In this document: positions 27,541 to 35,970 of the stretch, one piece after another
Layout: the number at the start of each line of letters is the position of its first letter
How positions within the stretch are numbered: position 1 is the first letter of the stretch
From: Streptomyces sp. DG2A-72
Lineage (GTDB): Bacteria; Actinomycetota; Actinomycetes; Streptomycetales; Streptomycetaceae
Direction: 5' to 3'
Length of the DNA: 64,000 nt
Assembly (NCBI RefSeq): GCF_030499575.1
Contig: NZ_JASTLC010000001.1
Span: forward strand, 124,001-188,000
The notes under the pieces: model-generated
Seen by the model: only the letters and a program-made list of their open reading frames with translations
What the model was told of the DNA's origin: nothing
Database searches by the model: none
Position numbers and translations under genes: made by a program

Positions 27541-27591
27541 GGCGGGCCCCGCCATATCGTACCGGAACAGAAACGGCGGGCCCCGCCGTTT
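27541..27591. promoter_or_regulatory. Paired palindromic operator between tetR and nmrA-like gene
   Basis: GGCGGGCCCCGCC occurs at 27541-27553 and 27575-27587. In the second copy the arms extend to AAACGGCGGG / CCCGCCGTTT (27571-27591). Centres are 34 bases apart, between divergent starts at 27515 and 27617, which is the layout of a TetR double operator. Confidence 0.75.
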
Positions 27592-27616
27592 ATTCGCCGC
27601 GCACCCGAGGAGCATC

Positions 27617-28540
27617 ATGTCCACACACTCCGCGCCCGTCCTGGTCACCGGCGCCACCGGCAAACAGGGCGGCGCCACCGTCCGTGCCCTGCGCGCGGCA
27701 GACGTGCCCGTCCGTGCCCTGGTGCGCGACCGGGCCACCGACCGGGCCAAGGCCGTCGAGGCGCTCGGCGCCGAACTGGTCACCGGCGACCTTCACGACA
27801 GCGATTCCGTGGTCCGGGCTGCCGAGGGTGCCCGCGCCGTCTTCTCCGTGCAGATGCCCGCCATGACCGCGGAAGGCTTCGATTTCGAAGGGGAGGTGAC
27901 CCAGGGCACCAACCTCATCGAGGGCGCGAAGGCCGCCGGAGTGCGGCAGTTCGTGCACACGTCCGTCTCCGGCGCCGGCCAGCACACCGAAACTCCCGGC
28001 TGGGCCGAGGGCCGCTGGGCTTCGATGGAACCCACAATGAGCGCCAAGAGCGCGATCCAGGACCGACTCCGCGCGGCCGGCTTCCCGCACTGGACGCTCC
28101 TCAAGCCGGCCACCTTCATGGAGAACTTCCTCCCGTCCATGGCGTTCCTGTTCCCGCGTGGCATCGAGGGTGGCCTGGTGACCGTCCTGAACCCGGAGAC
28201 CCGGGTGTCCCTGGTCGCGGTGGACGACATCGGCAGGGCAGCCGCCGCGGCCCTCGCCGCGCCGGAGCAGTTCGACGGCGTCGAGTTGGAGCTGGCGAGC
28301 GACTACCTGTCGATGACCGAGATCGCCGAGGTCCTCTCCCGCGCACTGGGCACGCAGCTTTCCGCACCGGACATGACCGAGGAGGAGGCCCTCGCCGCCG
28401 GGATGCCGGCGTATGCCGCCTCTTACGAGTGGCTGAACGTGGCCGGCCAGCCGGGCCGCCCGCACTACGCGAGGGACCTCGGCATCCCACTCACCAGCTT
28501 CGAGGAATGGGCGCAGGAACACATGCGGGCCAAGGCCTGA
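27617..28540 (+). CDS. NmrA-like NAD(P)-binding protein
   Basis: A 307-residue atypical SDR of the NmrA/HSCARG group. The dinucleotide loop is VLVTGATGKQGGATVRAL (residues 8-25), followed by VRALVRDRATDRAKAVEALG, a region that often selects NADP. FVHTSVSGAGQHTETPGW and LKPATFMENFLPSMAFLFPR are characteristic of the family. Members act either as reductases or as NADP-sensing regulators; the sequence does not decide. GAGGAG precedes the ATG at 27617. It is divergent from a TetR gene across a double palindrome, so it is likely induced with that regulator. Confidence 0.9.
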   Translation: MSTHSAPVLVTGATGKQGGATVRALRAADVPVRALVRDRATDRAKAVEALGAELVTGDLHDSDSVVRAAEGARAVFSVQMPAMTAEGFDFEGEVTQGTNLIEGAKAAGVRQFVHTSVSGAGQHTETPGWAEGRWASMEPTMSAKSAIQDRLRAAGFPHWTLLKPATFMENFLPSMAFLFPRGIEGGLVTVLNPETRVSLVAVDDIGRAAAAALAAPEQFDGVELELASDYLSMTEIAEVLSRALGTQLSAPDMTEEEALAAGMPAYAASYEWLNVAGQPGRPHYARDLGIPLTSFEEWAQEHMRAKA

Positions 28541-28669
28541 CACGGCCCCAGGTCTCGTCCGGTTCGCCAGGAGGGCCAAGTCCTCTCCGGCTACGACGCC
28601 ACCCACTCACCACGAACACAATCCTGAATCCCACGCAAGCCGTCCACAGAATTTGACAATTCCTCGGGA

Positions 28670-28771
28670 TGCCGCCGCCTCCATCGCCGCTATGAACGCA
28701 AAGCCGACCACTTCCTGGCCTTCGCCAGCATCGCCTGCACCCTCAACTGCTACCGCCGACTCACCGACTGA
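28670..28771 (+). pseudogene. IS5-type transposase, last 33 codons
   Basis: The frame RRLHRRYERKADHFLAFASI, then ACTLNCYRRLTD and stop, is a typical C-terminus of IS5-group DDE transposases. Nothing upstream fits. The fragment overlaps the 3' end of the convergent hydrolase gene by 11 bases. Confidence 0.6.
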
Positions 28772-29570
28772 CGTGAGATGCCAGGTGGCGGGACACGAAG
28801 TCGCGCCAGAGGGCTATGGCCGCGGGCTCTGTTTCCGCGTGGGGACCGGCGTAGCTGACCAGTCGCTTGTCCTGTGACCCTAGTGCGTCGAAGAGGGCCA
28901 ACTGGCCGTCCCTGGGGAAGATCTCGTCGTGCCATTGGAGGTGAAACAGGGCTGGGGCGGTGATCCGTCGGGCCTCCGTCGCGGTACGTTTCGGCGCTTC
29001 CAAGCCCTTGTGCAGGGCTGGTCCTTGCCGGAGGCCGAACTTGCCGAAGACTACACAGCGGAGTTCGTCGCCCAGTCCGGCCGCCAAGGGGACGCCGAAC
29101 CGTGTTCCCATGGACATTCCCAGGTAGGCGAGGTGGTCAGTGTCCGCGATGCCCAAGGCCCCGAGGGCGTCCACAGTCGCCTGCCAGTCGTCCGCCATTC
29201 GATCGAGGACGACGTCGATCCCCTCTTCGGCGATGCGGGCCTGGTACTCCGCGGTCGGGATAGGGCCCGGCACTCGATCACCGTGGTAAGGCCCGTCGAT
29301 CGCAAGTGCGGCAAGGCCGGCATGGGACGCAAACCAGCGAGCGAGACTACCGATTCGCTCGCTCTTCTTGTGCCCGCTGCCCCCGTGCCCCAGCAGGACC
29401 AGCGGAGGAGGTGAAGTGACAGGCGATGGTGACAGCCAGAGCACCCCAGGAACGACGCCGACTTCTCGGGTCAGACAAAATCCCTGCTCAACGACACCGC
29501 CGTCCATGATGCGGCGGTCGGTCCACTCGATTACCTCGTCCACGCAGTCATCCAAGCAGGAGGACGTCAT
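28761..29570 (-). CDS. Alpha/beta-fold hydrolase, dienelactone-hydrolase-like
   Basis: A 269-residue serine hydrolase. EWTDRRIMDGGVVEQGFCLT precedes the core. The oxyanion strand is PPPLVLLGHGGSGHKKS, the nucleophile elbow is LAYLGMSMGTRFG, an Asp lies in LQWHDEIFPRDGQLALF, and the catalytic His in SYAGPHAETEP. This pattern fits the AB-hydrolase/DLH group found in many Streptomyces, with unknown substrate. The start is uncertain: ATG 29570 keeps the conserved pre-core segment, ATG 29633 and ATG 29507 are alternatives, and none has a strong ribosome site. Confidence 0.82.
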   Translation of the reverse strand: MTSSCLDDCVDEVIEWTDRRIMDGGVVEQGFCLTREVGVVPGVLWLSPSPVTSPPPLVLLGHGGSGHKKSERIGSLARWFASHAGLAALAIDGPYHGDRVPGPIPTAEYQARIAEEGIDVVLDRMADDWQATVDALGALGIADTDHLAYLGMSMGTRFGVPLAAGLGDELRCVVFGKFGLRQGPALHKGLEAPKRTATEARRITAPALFHLQWHDEIFPRDGQLALFDALGSQDKRLVSYAGPHAETEPAAIALWRDFVSRHLASHVSR

Positions 29571-29633
29571 AACCGGCGGGCGGCTGGGGCGCTGGAACGG
29601 CCCGCCGTTCACCCAAGCACATTCAGCCCTCAT

Positions 29634-30129
29634 TCACTACCGCTCACTGACCAAATGAGATGACCGCTAAGCCCGGGCGGCATCGTCCGTCCCACCAGTG
29701 CCTGGTGCCGCCAACACCGCTCCTGAGACCTCTGCCGCCGAGGCTGCGAAGGTGTGGACACGCCATACGAGGGCTGGCCGGCTAGGGGCGACTTCCTCCG
29801 GCCCCACCGAGGCGATTCCAGCAGGCCCCGAAATGTGAAGCCCGCTCAGAGGCGACCTTCATCGGCCCTGCCCGTGACCGGCCCAGAGGGCCAAGTAGGA
29901 CTGTTTTCAAGCCGTCTCCGCTGGCGGCGATCTTCACAGGTTAGGGCCGATTCGAGACGCCCCGGTGGTCCCAAAACGCGTCGCCATAGCCAGGTTGGCC
30001 TCGGCCGAGGAGCCCCCAGCATGTGCAGGTAGAGTCCGTACGCCCCCGACTCGACCTGCTCATCGTTCAGGTACAGGCACCAGCGGTTGTCCGTGCAGCG
30101 AAGCCCGCAGGTGCGGCACACGGGCGGCG
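29634..30129. other. Gene-poor stretch
   Basis: About 500 bases with no recognisable complete gene. A minus-strand frame around 29970-30060 (LNDEQVESGAYGLYLHMLGA) looks coding-like but has no known relative that I can name. It may be an extension of the transposase remnant at 30130 or another decayed gene. Confidence 0.35.
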
Positions 30130-30366
30130 AGTCGTTCGGTCGGCGAGTGGCCGGTTCGTCCGTCGGGCCCCTCGCCCCCGCGGCGGTGTTCCATCGCGAG
30201 TGCCAGGTCGACCAGGGTCCGCACCGACTCCTCCGTGTACAACAACCCGTCGCACAATCGAACAGCGCGTCACCTCGCGCGGTCAGACACGCATACAACT
30301 CCGTCCGGAAGCGTGGCACCTGCGCGAACGCATCCCGCAGGACGCCCTGACACCCAGACTCACGAC
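30130..30366 (-). pseudogene. DDE transposase, N-terminal fragment
   Basis: The minus strand reads LRDAFAQVPRFRTELYACLT and ARGDALFDC, then after a frameshift CDGLLYTEESVRTLVDLALA and MEHRRGG. This is the start of the same actinobacterial DDE transposase family whose C-terminal end lies at 19667-20074. It abuts a truncated nucleotidyltransferase gene. Confidence 0.65.
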
Positions 30367-30836
30367 CACGGCCTTCGCTCGGATCCACTCTGTGACATCG
30401 CGGTCGTTCTTGATAGAGCGGTAGTGGGAGTTGGCAGAGGCATCGAGCCACTCGCCCGGCTCCCGGAAGGCTTCATCGGCGTCGAACCATGCCCTGCCGG
30501 CCAGGATCTGGGCGATGCCTCCGTCGAGCCGGTCGAGCACGATCCGGGCGCCGCAAGGTCGTATCGCTCGAGGCCGGGCATGCCGAGGCCGGGCATGCCG
30601 ACGGCGCGGAACTCGTCGAGGGAGAGGATGACGAGGTCGAGTTCGGGGGTGCGGTGCCCCGCAAACCAGGTGAGGGCCGTCGTCGCGCCATCGGCGAGGA
30701 CGACGTACAGGTCGTGGTCGGAATGGTCGGTGGTCATGAACTCGTGGGCCCGGGAACCCTTGAGAACGAAGCCGACGACGGCTGGTTCAGCGGCGGCGAG
30801 TTCGACAAATGCGTCGTAGGTGAGGCTGCCGAGCAG
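30367..30836 (-). pseudogene. Nucleotidyltransferase-like gene, frameshifted and truncated
   Basis: The frame starting near 30836 reads AFVELAAAEPAVVGFVLKGS and RAHEFMTTDHSDHDLYVVLA. GSRAHE followed by SDHDL resembles the GSRARG...SDYDL signature of minimal nucleotidyltransferases. It has no in-frame ATG, because the ATG at 30840 is in another frame. A frameshift near 30550 moves the sequence into RIVLDRLDGGIAQILAGRAW and DADEAFREPGEWLDASANSH. The gene then runs into a transposase fragment. A small-molecule nucleotidylating enzyme is the likely ancestor. Confidence 0.6.
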
Positions 30837-30840
30837 TCAT

Positions 30841-31162
30841 CGCGTGATCTCCGGTGTTGTGATGACGGGTATGCAAGCCAGGCGGCCCCAAACTCATCGG
30901 GGTCGCTCGCACCGTCTGCGGAGGCGCTTGGCCGCCGCCGCCCGGAAGTTCAACGCACGTGGGGACTACACCTCTTCGCCTGCCGAGAGGTCTCGTATTC
31001 GGATGTCCGGATGAGGGCTGGCGGGCTCGGAGAGCAGTGCGCACTGCAACTCCAGGGCCATGGTGTGCTCGAACCTGTACCGGCAAGCGGACTGAGAGCA
31101 AGCTCGGAATTGACGTCATCAGGCCGTGCAGACCGGGTGCTGTCATTGACCGCGGAATGCAC
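30841..31162. other. Intergenic stretch without a recognisable gene
   Basis: About 320 bases upstream of the Lsr2 terminator. No reading frame here shows family resemblance and no clear repeat was found. Confidence 0.4.
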
Positions 31163-31189
31163 GGCGGCCCCCGCGTCAGCGGGGCCGCC
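31163..31189. terminator. Hairpin terminator downstream of lsr2
   Basis: GGCGGCCCCCGC and GCGGGGCCGCC form a stem of 11 pairs with one bulged C around GTCA. It lies 17 bases past the lsr2 stop on the minus strand. Confidence 0.7.
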
Positions 31190-31205
31190 ATCTATTCGAC
31201 GAGTA

Positions 31206-31541
31206 TCAGCGAGTCTTTTCGTAGGCCTCGCGGACGGCAGCCGGAACACGACCGCGATCGCTGACCTCGAAGCCGTTTGCCTTCGCCCAAGCCCGGACCG
31301 CCGACGACTCGTCCCTGCCACCAGTCGACGCCTTGCTCTTCCCCTTCGCGGCACCGCGAATCCTGCGAGCACCGTCGGCATGGAGATAGGGGTTCAAGAT
31401 CTCAAGGAGCTTCTCGTAGTTCTCATCCGTGAGGTCGATCTCGACCCCAGCTCCGTCGATGAGGATGCTGTGCGTGGCGATTTCCGTCGATTCCTCGCCG
31501 GTCAAGTCATCCACATATGTTGTGACTACCTTCTGGGCCAT
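31206..31541 (-). CDS. lsr2: Lsr2-family nucleoid-associated protein
   Basis: A 111-residue Lsr2 protein, the actinobacterial xenogeneic silencer that coats AT-rich DNA and bridges it. The N-terminal dimerisation domain reads MAQKVVTTYVDDLTGEESTE and ILIDGAGVEIDLTDENYEKL. A basic linker with KGKSKAS follows. The C-terminal DNA-binding domain has VRAWAKANGFEVSDRGRVPA, where RGR is the AT-hook-like minor-groove motif, and ends AYEKTR. The size is complete. Streptomyces carry a main Lsr2 and a smaller paralog, LsrL; location among insertion-sequence debris does not say which this is. It stands alone with its own terminator. Confidence 0.93.
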   Translation of the reverse strand: MAQKVVTTYVDDLTGEESTEIATHSILIDGAGVEIDLTDENYEKLLEILNPYLHADGARRIRGAAKGKSKASTGGRDESSAVRAWAKANGFEVSDRGRVPAAVREAYEKTR

Positions 31542-31783
31542 GAGGGGGATCCTAGGGCACGTTCAGGCAGATCCGGCAATCGCAAGCAGTCGGGCTCCGG
31601 TAGTGCTATTTCTCCGGACTGTCACGAAGGCATCGAGATGTTCAGGTTTCTGTCCTTGTTGATGTACGTACGTTCGAGAAGCCGAGCTCGATGGGTCTTG
31701 CGGTCCTCGACGCGCTGGATGGCGCCGGGCGCCCGGCGGCCCGGCTGGCGACTGCGGGGGAGATGGGCTCGCCTAACCGCATC
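31542..31783. other. Upstream region of lsr2
   Basis: About 240 bases with no gene. It is relatively A/T-rich by local standards around 31590-31680 and should contain the lsr2 promoter. No box could be assigned confidently. Confidence 0.35.
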
Positions 31784-31815
31784 GGCGGCCCGGCCACTCC
31801 AGTGACCGGGCCGCC
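31784..31815. terminator. Hairpin terminator downstream of the secreted protein gene
   Basis: GGCGGCCCGG at 31784-31793 pairs with CCGGGCCGCC at 31806-31815, with a further CACT/AGTG pairing inside. It follows the minus-strand stop at 31866 by about 50 bases. Confidence 0.65.
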
Positions 31816-31865
31816 GAACAGGAAAGAGGCGGATACCGGGACGTTGCCCGGCGAGGAAACCTCAG

Positions 31866-32171
31866 TTATTTATAGATCCAGACCCACCAGCCCGCGGCAA
31901 CGCCGTCCGAGCCGTCCTTGTACCTGCAGAAATGGAATATTCGGGTCTCTTCCGTCCAGTACTGGGCCCGGGCCTTGCAGGCCTCGAAACCTTCTTCGTC
32001 CGAGCTGAACGGCCCTTCAACCAGGCCCCAATCCGACCACGTTGTGGCTGGGGCTGCACTGGTCGCGCCGCCCACCGGGGAGGCCCCGGCTGCCGGCGCG
32101 AGACCGACCACCACCCCGCCCGCAATCGCGGCCAGCAGAAGCCCGGTCGCCAATCGAATACGAATACCCAC
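31866..32171 (-). CDS. Small secreted protein of unknown function
   Basis: A 101-residue protein with a clear Sec signal: GIRIRLATGLLLAAIAGGVV then GLAPAAGA with cleavage after AGA-S. The mature part of about 70 residues has two cysteines (EEGFEACKARAQYW and FHFCRYKDG) that could form a disulfide, and ends AAGWWVWIYK. Aromatic-rich short secreted proteins like this are common in Streptomyces without known function. I chose GTG at 32171 because AAGGAGAGCA lies directly before it and the signal peptide begins there. The longer upstream frame from 32333 lacks support. Confidence 0.72.
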   Translation of the reverse strand: MGIRIRLATGLLLAAIAGGVVVGLAPAAGASPVGGATSAAPATTWSDWGLVEGPFSSDEEGFEACKARAQYWTEETRIFHFCRYKDGSDGVAAGWWVWIYK

Positions 32172-32499
32172 TGCTCTCCTTCTCGGATTACTGTCCGAAC
32201 GGCCATGGGAATCAGAGAGAATAATGGACTTTCCTTTGCCGTCCTCTCTTGCCCAGTAGTTTTCCAGGGCAGTTCCCGAAAAACAAGCCCACAAGTAGGA
32301 GATAGCATCCAGAGACGCTATGGACACAACCATTTGAATCCGGAATAAGTACCCTACTGATGCTTCATCAGGCCTTCATGTGATTTGGCTTCCTTCCGGC
32401 CAGGGCGCGATGACCGTGGCCGCGACATACGGTTCTGATCCACTCTCTGCGGAGCCATGACTGGGCGTCACGGGTGCCTGGAAGGGTGGGTGTTCGTGT

Positions 32500-32805
32500 G
32501 ACTTCAGCGTGCTCTGGGCCGCCTTCTTCCACCTGTCGACGGTGACGGTGGAGGGGGTGCGGGACGGTGTCGGGCCGTGTCCACGGCGGGTACCGGCGGC
32601 GCTTTGCGGACGTGGCGGTGTCCGGGCACCGGACCGTGATCGACCTGCTGGCGAGCCGGTTCATATGCCCAGCCCGGGACTGTGATCGCCGGACCTTCGT
32701 CGAGCAGGTCGACGGGCTCACCGAGCGGTTCGCCCGGCACACGGCTTCGCTGCACCGGGCGCAGGAGAAGATCGCGCCGGCCCTCGCCGGGCCGTCGCCT
32801 CACTG
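32500..32805 (+). pseudogene. ISL3-family transposase, N-terminal fragment
   Basis: HLSTVTVEGVR in one frame and GRVHGGYRRRFADVAVSGHR, then CDRRTFVEQVDGLTERFARH, in another match the zinc-ribbon and HTH start of ISL3 transposases. Part of the zinc-binding segment is deleted at the frame switch. The fragment ends where an ISAzo13 remnant begins on the other strand. Confidence 0.68.
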
Positions 32806-32909
32806 GCCAGGTACAGCCGACGGCGACGCTCATCGAAGTGCGGCAGGATCTGATCGAACTTGGCCCGCAGAGCACGAGCGGCAACGCGACCTGCCAGACA
32901 CGGAGTCAT
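32806..32909 (-). pseudogene. ISAzo13-family transposase, N-terminal fragment
   Basis: The minus strand reads LRAKFDQILPHFDERRRRLY and LASEATA, a typical ISAzo13 start. The frame changes character at about 32810, where the ISL3 fragment begins. Confidence 0.6.
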
Positions 32910-32949
32910 ATCTCAGACTCCCACCAACACCCCTCTGTCGAACACTTAT

Positions 32950-33285
32950 TGATATACGAGTCCCCGCGGTGCCGGCGTACTGCCGCTGCACGCCGACGGT
33001 GTGCGTGCCCTTCTTCACGTCCCCGGTCTCGTCGACCACCAGCACCGCGTCCTCGTCGTGCAGATGTTCCAGCACGTACTCGCGCACGTCATCGCGCACG
33101 GCGTCGGCATCCCACTTGACCCGGCCGAGCAGGTGCTGCATGCCGTCCGGGCCGGCCTCCCCGGCCCACTCCGCGATGCTCCAGCAGTTCTTGCGCGGCA
33201 GGTCCGACAGCAGCCCCAGCACCAACCTCCCTGTCCGGCGCCGGGGTTCAACCCGGGCGAAGCGGCCTGCGATCCGGCCCAGCAG
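32950..33285 (-). pseudogene. IS701-family transposase, N-terminal fragment
   Basis: LVLGLLSDLPRKNCWSIAEW, DGMQHLLGRVKWDADAVRDD and VLVVDETGDVKKGTHTVGVQ closely parallel the copy at 14617-15285. The sequence stops at QYAGTAG and is followed by unrelated bases. It is fused in frame to a methyltransferase remnant. Confidence 0.8.
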
Positions 33286-33741
33286 CGCCTGCCCGGCGGC
33301 CGCGGGAACCGCCCAGATGGTGACGGCTATCCGCCCGCCAGGGACGCGTCACCCGTCGCAACTCGCTCAGGGCTTCCCGAGGCCGTCAGACATGTTGAGA
33401 ACGAAGTTGCCGACCACGGCATCGAACTCGTCGTTGGCGAACGGCAAGCAGGGCAGAGCAGCAATCCGCACGTCAGCTTCCGGAGCCGCCAGCCCAGCCC
33501 GGGCGACCGTGCCGGCTTCGGCATCCACGGCCGTCACCTTCGCTCCTCGCTCACATGCAACTGCGGCGGCGGCGCCCGTGCCCGTCCCCACATCGAGGAC
33601 CCGTACACCCTCACTGACCCCGACAGTGTCGAGGAGCCCAGGCACCGAATATACGCAGAGTTTGACAAAACTCGCAGCATAGGCATCGGCCTGCCCCGCC
33701 CACGCCCGCCGCTCCGACTCATCAAACACCGTCTGCACCAC
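33286..33741 (-). pseudogene. Class I SAM-dependent methyltransferase, truncated and frameshifted
   Basis: GTG at 33741 follows GGGGAGGGG. The frame reads FDESERRAWAGQADAYAASF, then the SAM-binding loop RVLDVGTGTGAAAAVA, the acidic end of strand 2 in VTAVDAEAGT, and FDAVVGNFVLNM. Near 33370 the frame shifts to EALSELRRVTRP and shifts again to GGRIAVTIWAVPAAAGQALL before running into the IS701 fragment. About half of a normal UbiE/Methyltransf_11 protein remains. The small-molecule substrate cannot be guessed. Confidence 0.78.
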
Positions 33742-33982
33742 TCGTCCCCTCCCCGGAACAGCTACCGCCGCGACAACAACCCGGCGGACCCCCGACGCCA
33801 ACCCATAGCTGATCAACAGCGACCAGGGATCGGAAACACGCGCTTACCCCGACCGCGGCGCGATCCGCTGCGCCTGTGGGCTACATCTCGAAAGAGCCGA
33901 AGCTGTGCGGCGGCTGTGCGGCCCTGAGGGGTGGGGCCGGCGCCCACCCACCGTTTCCGAACACGAATCCTCACGGCACCCC

Positions 33983-34011
33983 TTGACGCGCGCAGTGTTA
34001 GCGCTAACACT
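33983..34011 (+). promoter_or_regulatory. Promoter with perfect LacI-type operator for the sugar transporter operon
   Basis: AGTGTTAGCGCTAACACT at 33994-34011 is a perfect 18-base palindrome with the CG centre of LacI/GalR operators. TTGACG at 33983 and TAACAC at 34005 are spaced 16 bases apart as possible -35 and -10 boxes, so repressor binding would cover the -10 box. Confidence 0.78.
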
Positions 34012-34135
34012 TCACTCGCATCCAGCGCAGTTACCGCGCAGCCGCATCGCGAGCCCCACCTCCGGCGGTTCTGTCATCTCTGCATTCCCTGACCTTGCTC
34101 TCGCCGCACCGGACGAGCCGCCCCGACGGAGCCTA

Positions 34136-34153
34136 AGTGTGATCGATAACATT
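34136..34153 (+). promoter_or_regulatory. Second LacI-type operator at the permease start
   Basis: AGTGTGATCGATAACATT contains TGTGATCGATAACA, close to the palindrome at 33994 and to the one at 38695. It overlaps the GTG start codon of the first permease, so binding could form a loop with the upstream site. Confidence 0.55.
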
Positions 34154-35122
34154 CCTGCTACCGAGCCTTCACCACCGGGTGACGGCAGCCGCCGTCCCCC
34201 GGCCGGACCTCCGGCGCCGGCCATGGCCGGGAACCACCGGAGGCGGGGCCGGGTCCGCGCCACCCTCGAGGCGTACCTGCTCCTCGCGCCGAGCCTCGCC
34301 GGGCTCCTGCTGTTCCTCGTGGCGCCGATCGTCGGGGTCGTCGTCATGAGCTTCTTCGAGTGGAACCTGATGGGCGCCCCGCACTTCGTCGGGCTGGCGA
34401 ACTACCGCGAGATGATGGGCGACAGCGAGGTGTGGCGCGCGATGCGCAACACCGTGTACTACGTGCTGCTGAACATCCCCGCGCAGACCGTGCTGGCGCT
34501 GCTGCTCGCCCTGGCGATGAACCGGAAGCTGCGGGGCGGCAAGGTGTTCCGGGTGCTGTTCGTCCTGCCGTGGATGGCGATGCCGGTCGCCCTCGGCATC
34601 GTGTGGAGTTGGGCGTTCGATCCACAGCACGGCGTGGTCAACCAGTTCCTGGCCCTGTTCGGCGTGGACGGCCCGGCGTGGCTGTCGTCCACCGGCTGGG
34701 CGATGCCGGTGCTGGCCTCGGTCAACATCTGGCAGTACACGGGCTACACCATGCTGTTCCTGCTGGCGGGCCTCCAGGCGATCCCCGAGTCGCTCTACGA
34801 GGCGGCCGACCTGGACGGCGCCGGGCCCGTGCACCGCTTCCTCCGGATCACGCTGCCGCTGCTGCGCCCGTCGATGTTCTTCGTGCTGGTGACCAACACG
34901 ATCGGGTCGTTCCAGATGTTCGACACCGTCTACGTGATGACCCAGGGCGGGCCGGGCGGGTCGACGGACACGATGAACTACCACATCTACCAGCAGGCGT
35001 TCCAGCTGTTCCGCAGCGGCTACGCCTCGGCGCTGGCGATGCTGCTGTTCGCCGTGATCCTACTGGTGACGGCCGTCCAGCTCCTGTACTTCCGCAAGCG
35101 CACCATCTACGACTTCAGCTGA
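34139..35122 (+). CDS. Sugar ABC transporter permease (MalF/UgpA type)
   Basis: A 327-residue inner-membrane permease that with the next gene would form the channel of a CUT1 carbohydrate importer. About 30 polar N-terminal residues precede six membrane helices, beginning AYLLLAPSLAGLLLFLVAPI. The cytoplasmic coupling EAA loop reads EAADLDGAGPVHRFLRITLP. The C-terminus LLYFRKRTIYDFS is family-typical. The start GTG at 34139 follows GGAG at good distance and overlaps the second LacI-type operator. ATG 34223 is the alternative. No ATPase gene is in the operon, as usual for Streptomyces CUT1 systems served by a shared MsiK ATPase. Confidence 0.92.
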   Translation: MIDNIPATEPSPPGDGSRRPPAGPPAPAMAGNHRRRGRVRATLEAYLLLAPSLAGLLLFLVAPIVGVVVMSFFEWNLMGAPHFVGLANYREMMGDSEVWRAMRNTVYYVLLNIPAQTVLALLLALAMNRKLRGGKVFRVLFVLPWMAMPVALGIVWSWAFDPQHGVVNQFLALFGVDGPAWLSSTGWAMPVLASVNIWQYTGYTMLFLLAGLQAIPESLYEAADLDGAGPVHRFLRITLPLLRPSMFFVLVTNTIGSFQMFDTVYVMTQGGPGGSTDTMNYHIYQQAFQLFRSGYASALAMLLFAVILLVTAVQLLYFRKRTIYDFS

Positions 35123-35136
35123 GGACGGCCACGATC

Positions 35137-35970
35137 ATGTCTTCTCTCTCCACCGCCGTCCGCAGAACGACGCTGTACGGGATCCTCTCCGGCGGAGCGC
35201 TGCTGTCGGTCGCCCCGTACCTGCTGACGCTGAACGGCGCGCTCAAGCGGCCGTCGGATCTGCTGTCGACCAACGCCTGGGCACCCGCGCATCCGGCCAC
35301 GTTCGCCAACTTCGGTGCCGTGTGGGGTCAGTACGGGATGTCCTCCTTCCTGCTGCACACCCTGATCGTGGCGGTCGTCGTCACCGCCGGGCAGGTGGTG
35401 TTCAGCGCGCTGGCGGCATACGCGCTCGCCCGGATGGAGTTCCCGGGGCGCGACGTCCTCTTCTGGGGCTACCTCGCCACGATGATGGTGCCTCAGATGA
35501 TCACGCTCGTGCCGCTGTTCCTGATGATGCGTGACCTGGGTCTGGTGGACACGTACGCGGGCATGATCCTGCCGACCCTCTTCGGCACCCCGTACGGCGT
35601 CTTCCTGGTGCGCCAGCACTTCCGCACCATTCCCAAGGACCTGGAGGCCGCCGCCCGCATCGACGGGGCGAGCACCTGGAGCATCCTCGTGCGGATCATG
35701 CTGCCGCTGAGCCGCCCGATCCTCGCCACACTCGCGATCATCACGTTCGTCAACACCTGGAACAACCTGATCTGGCCGCTGATCATCACCAACAGCGACC
35801 GGACCCGGGTGATCACCGTGGGCATCTCCGCCCTCCAGGGCGAACACGTCTCCGACCTGCCGCACATCGTGCTGGCCGGGGCGGCCCTCGCCCTGCTCCC
35901 CCTGATCGCGGTGTTCCTGCTGTTCCAACGGCACATCGTCCGCTCCATCGCGCTCACCGGCCTGAAGTAG
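35137..35970 (+). CDS. Sugar ABC transporter permease (MalG/UgpE type)
   Basis: A 277-residue second permease of the same importer, starting 14 bases after the first. Six helices are seen, including GILSGGALLSVAPYLLTLNG, LLHTLIVAVVVTAGQVVFSA and LFWGYLATMMVPQMITLVPL. The EAA coupling loop reads LEAAARIDGASTWSILVRIM. The C-terminus LFQRHIVRSIALTGLK matches the MalG group. It pairs with the upstream permease to pass an oligosaccharide delivered by the lipoprotein at 36147. ATP is probably supplied by an MsiK-like ATPase elsewhere. Confidence 0.93.
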   Translation: MSSLSTAVRRTTLYGILSGGALLSVAPYLLTLNGALKRPSDLLSTNAWAPAHPATFANFGAVWGQYGMSSFLLHTLIVAVVVTAGQVVFSALAAYALARMEFPGRDVLFWGYLATMMVPQMITLVPLFLMMRDLGLVDTYAGMILPTLFGTPYGVFLVRQHFRTIPKDLEAAARIDGASTWSILVRIMLPLSRPILATLAIITFVNTWNNLIWPLIITNSDRTRVITVGISALQGEHVSDLPHIVLAGAALALLPLIAVFLLFQRHIVRSIALTGLK

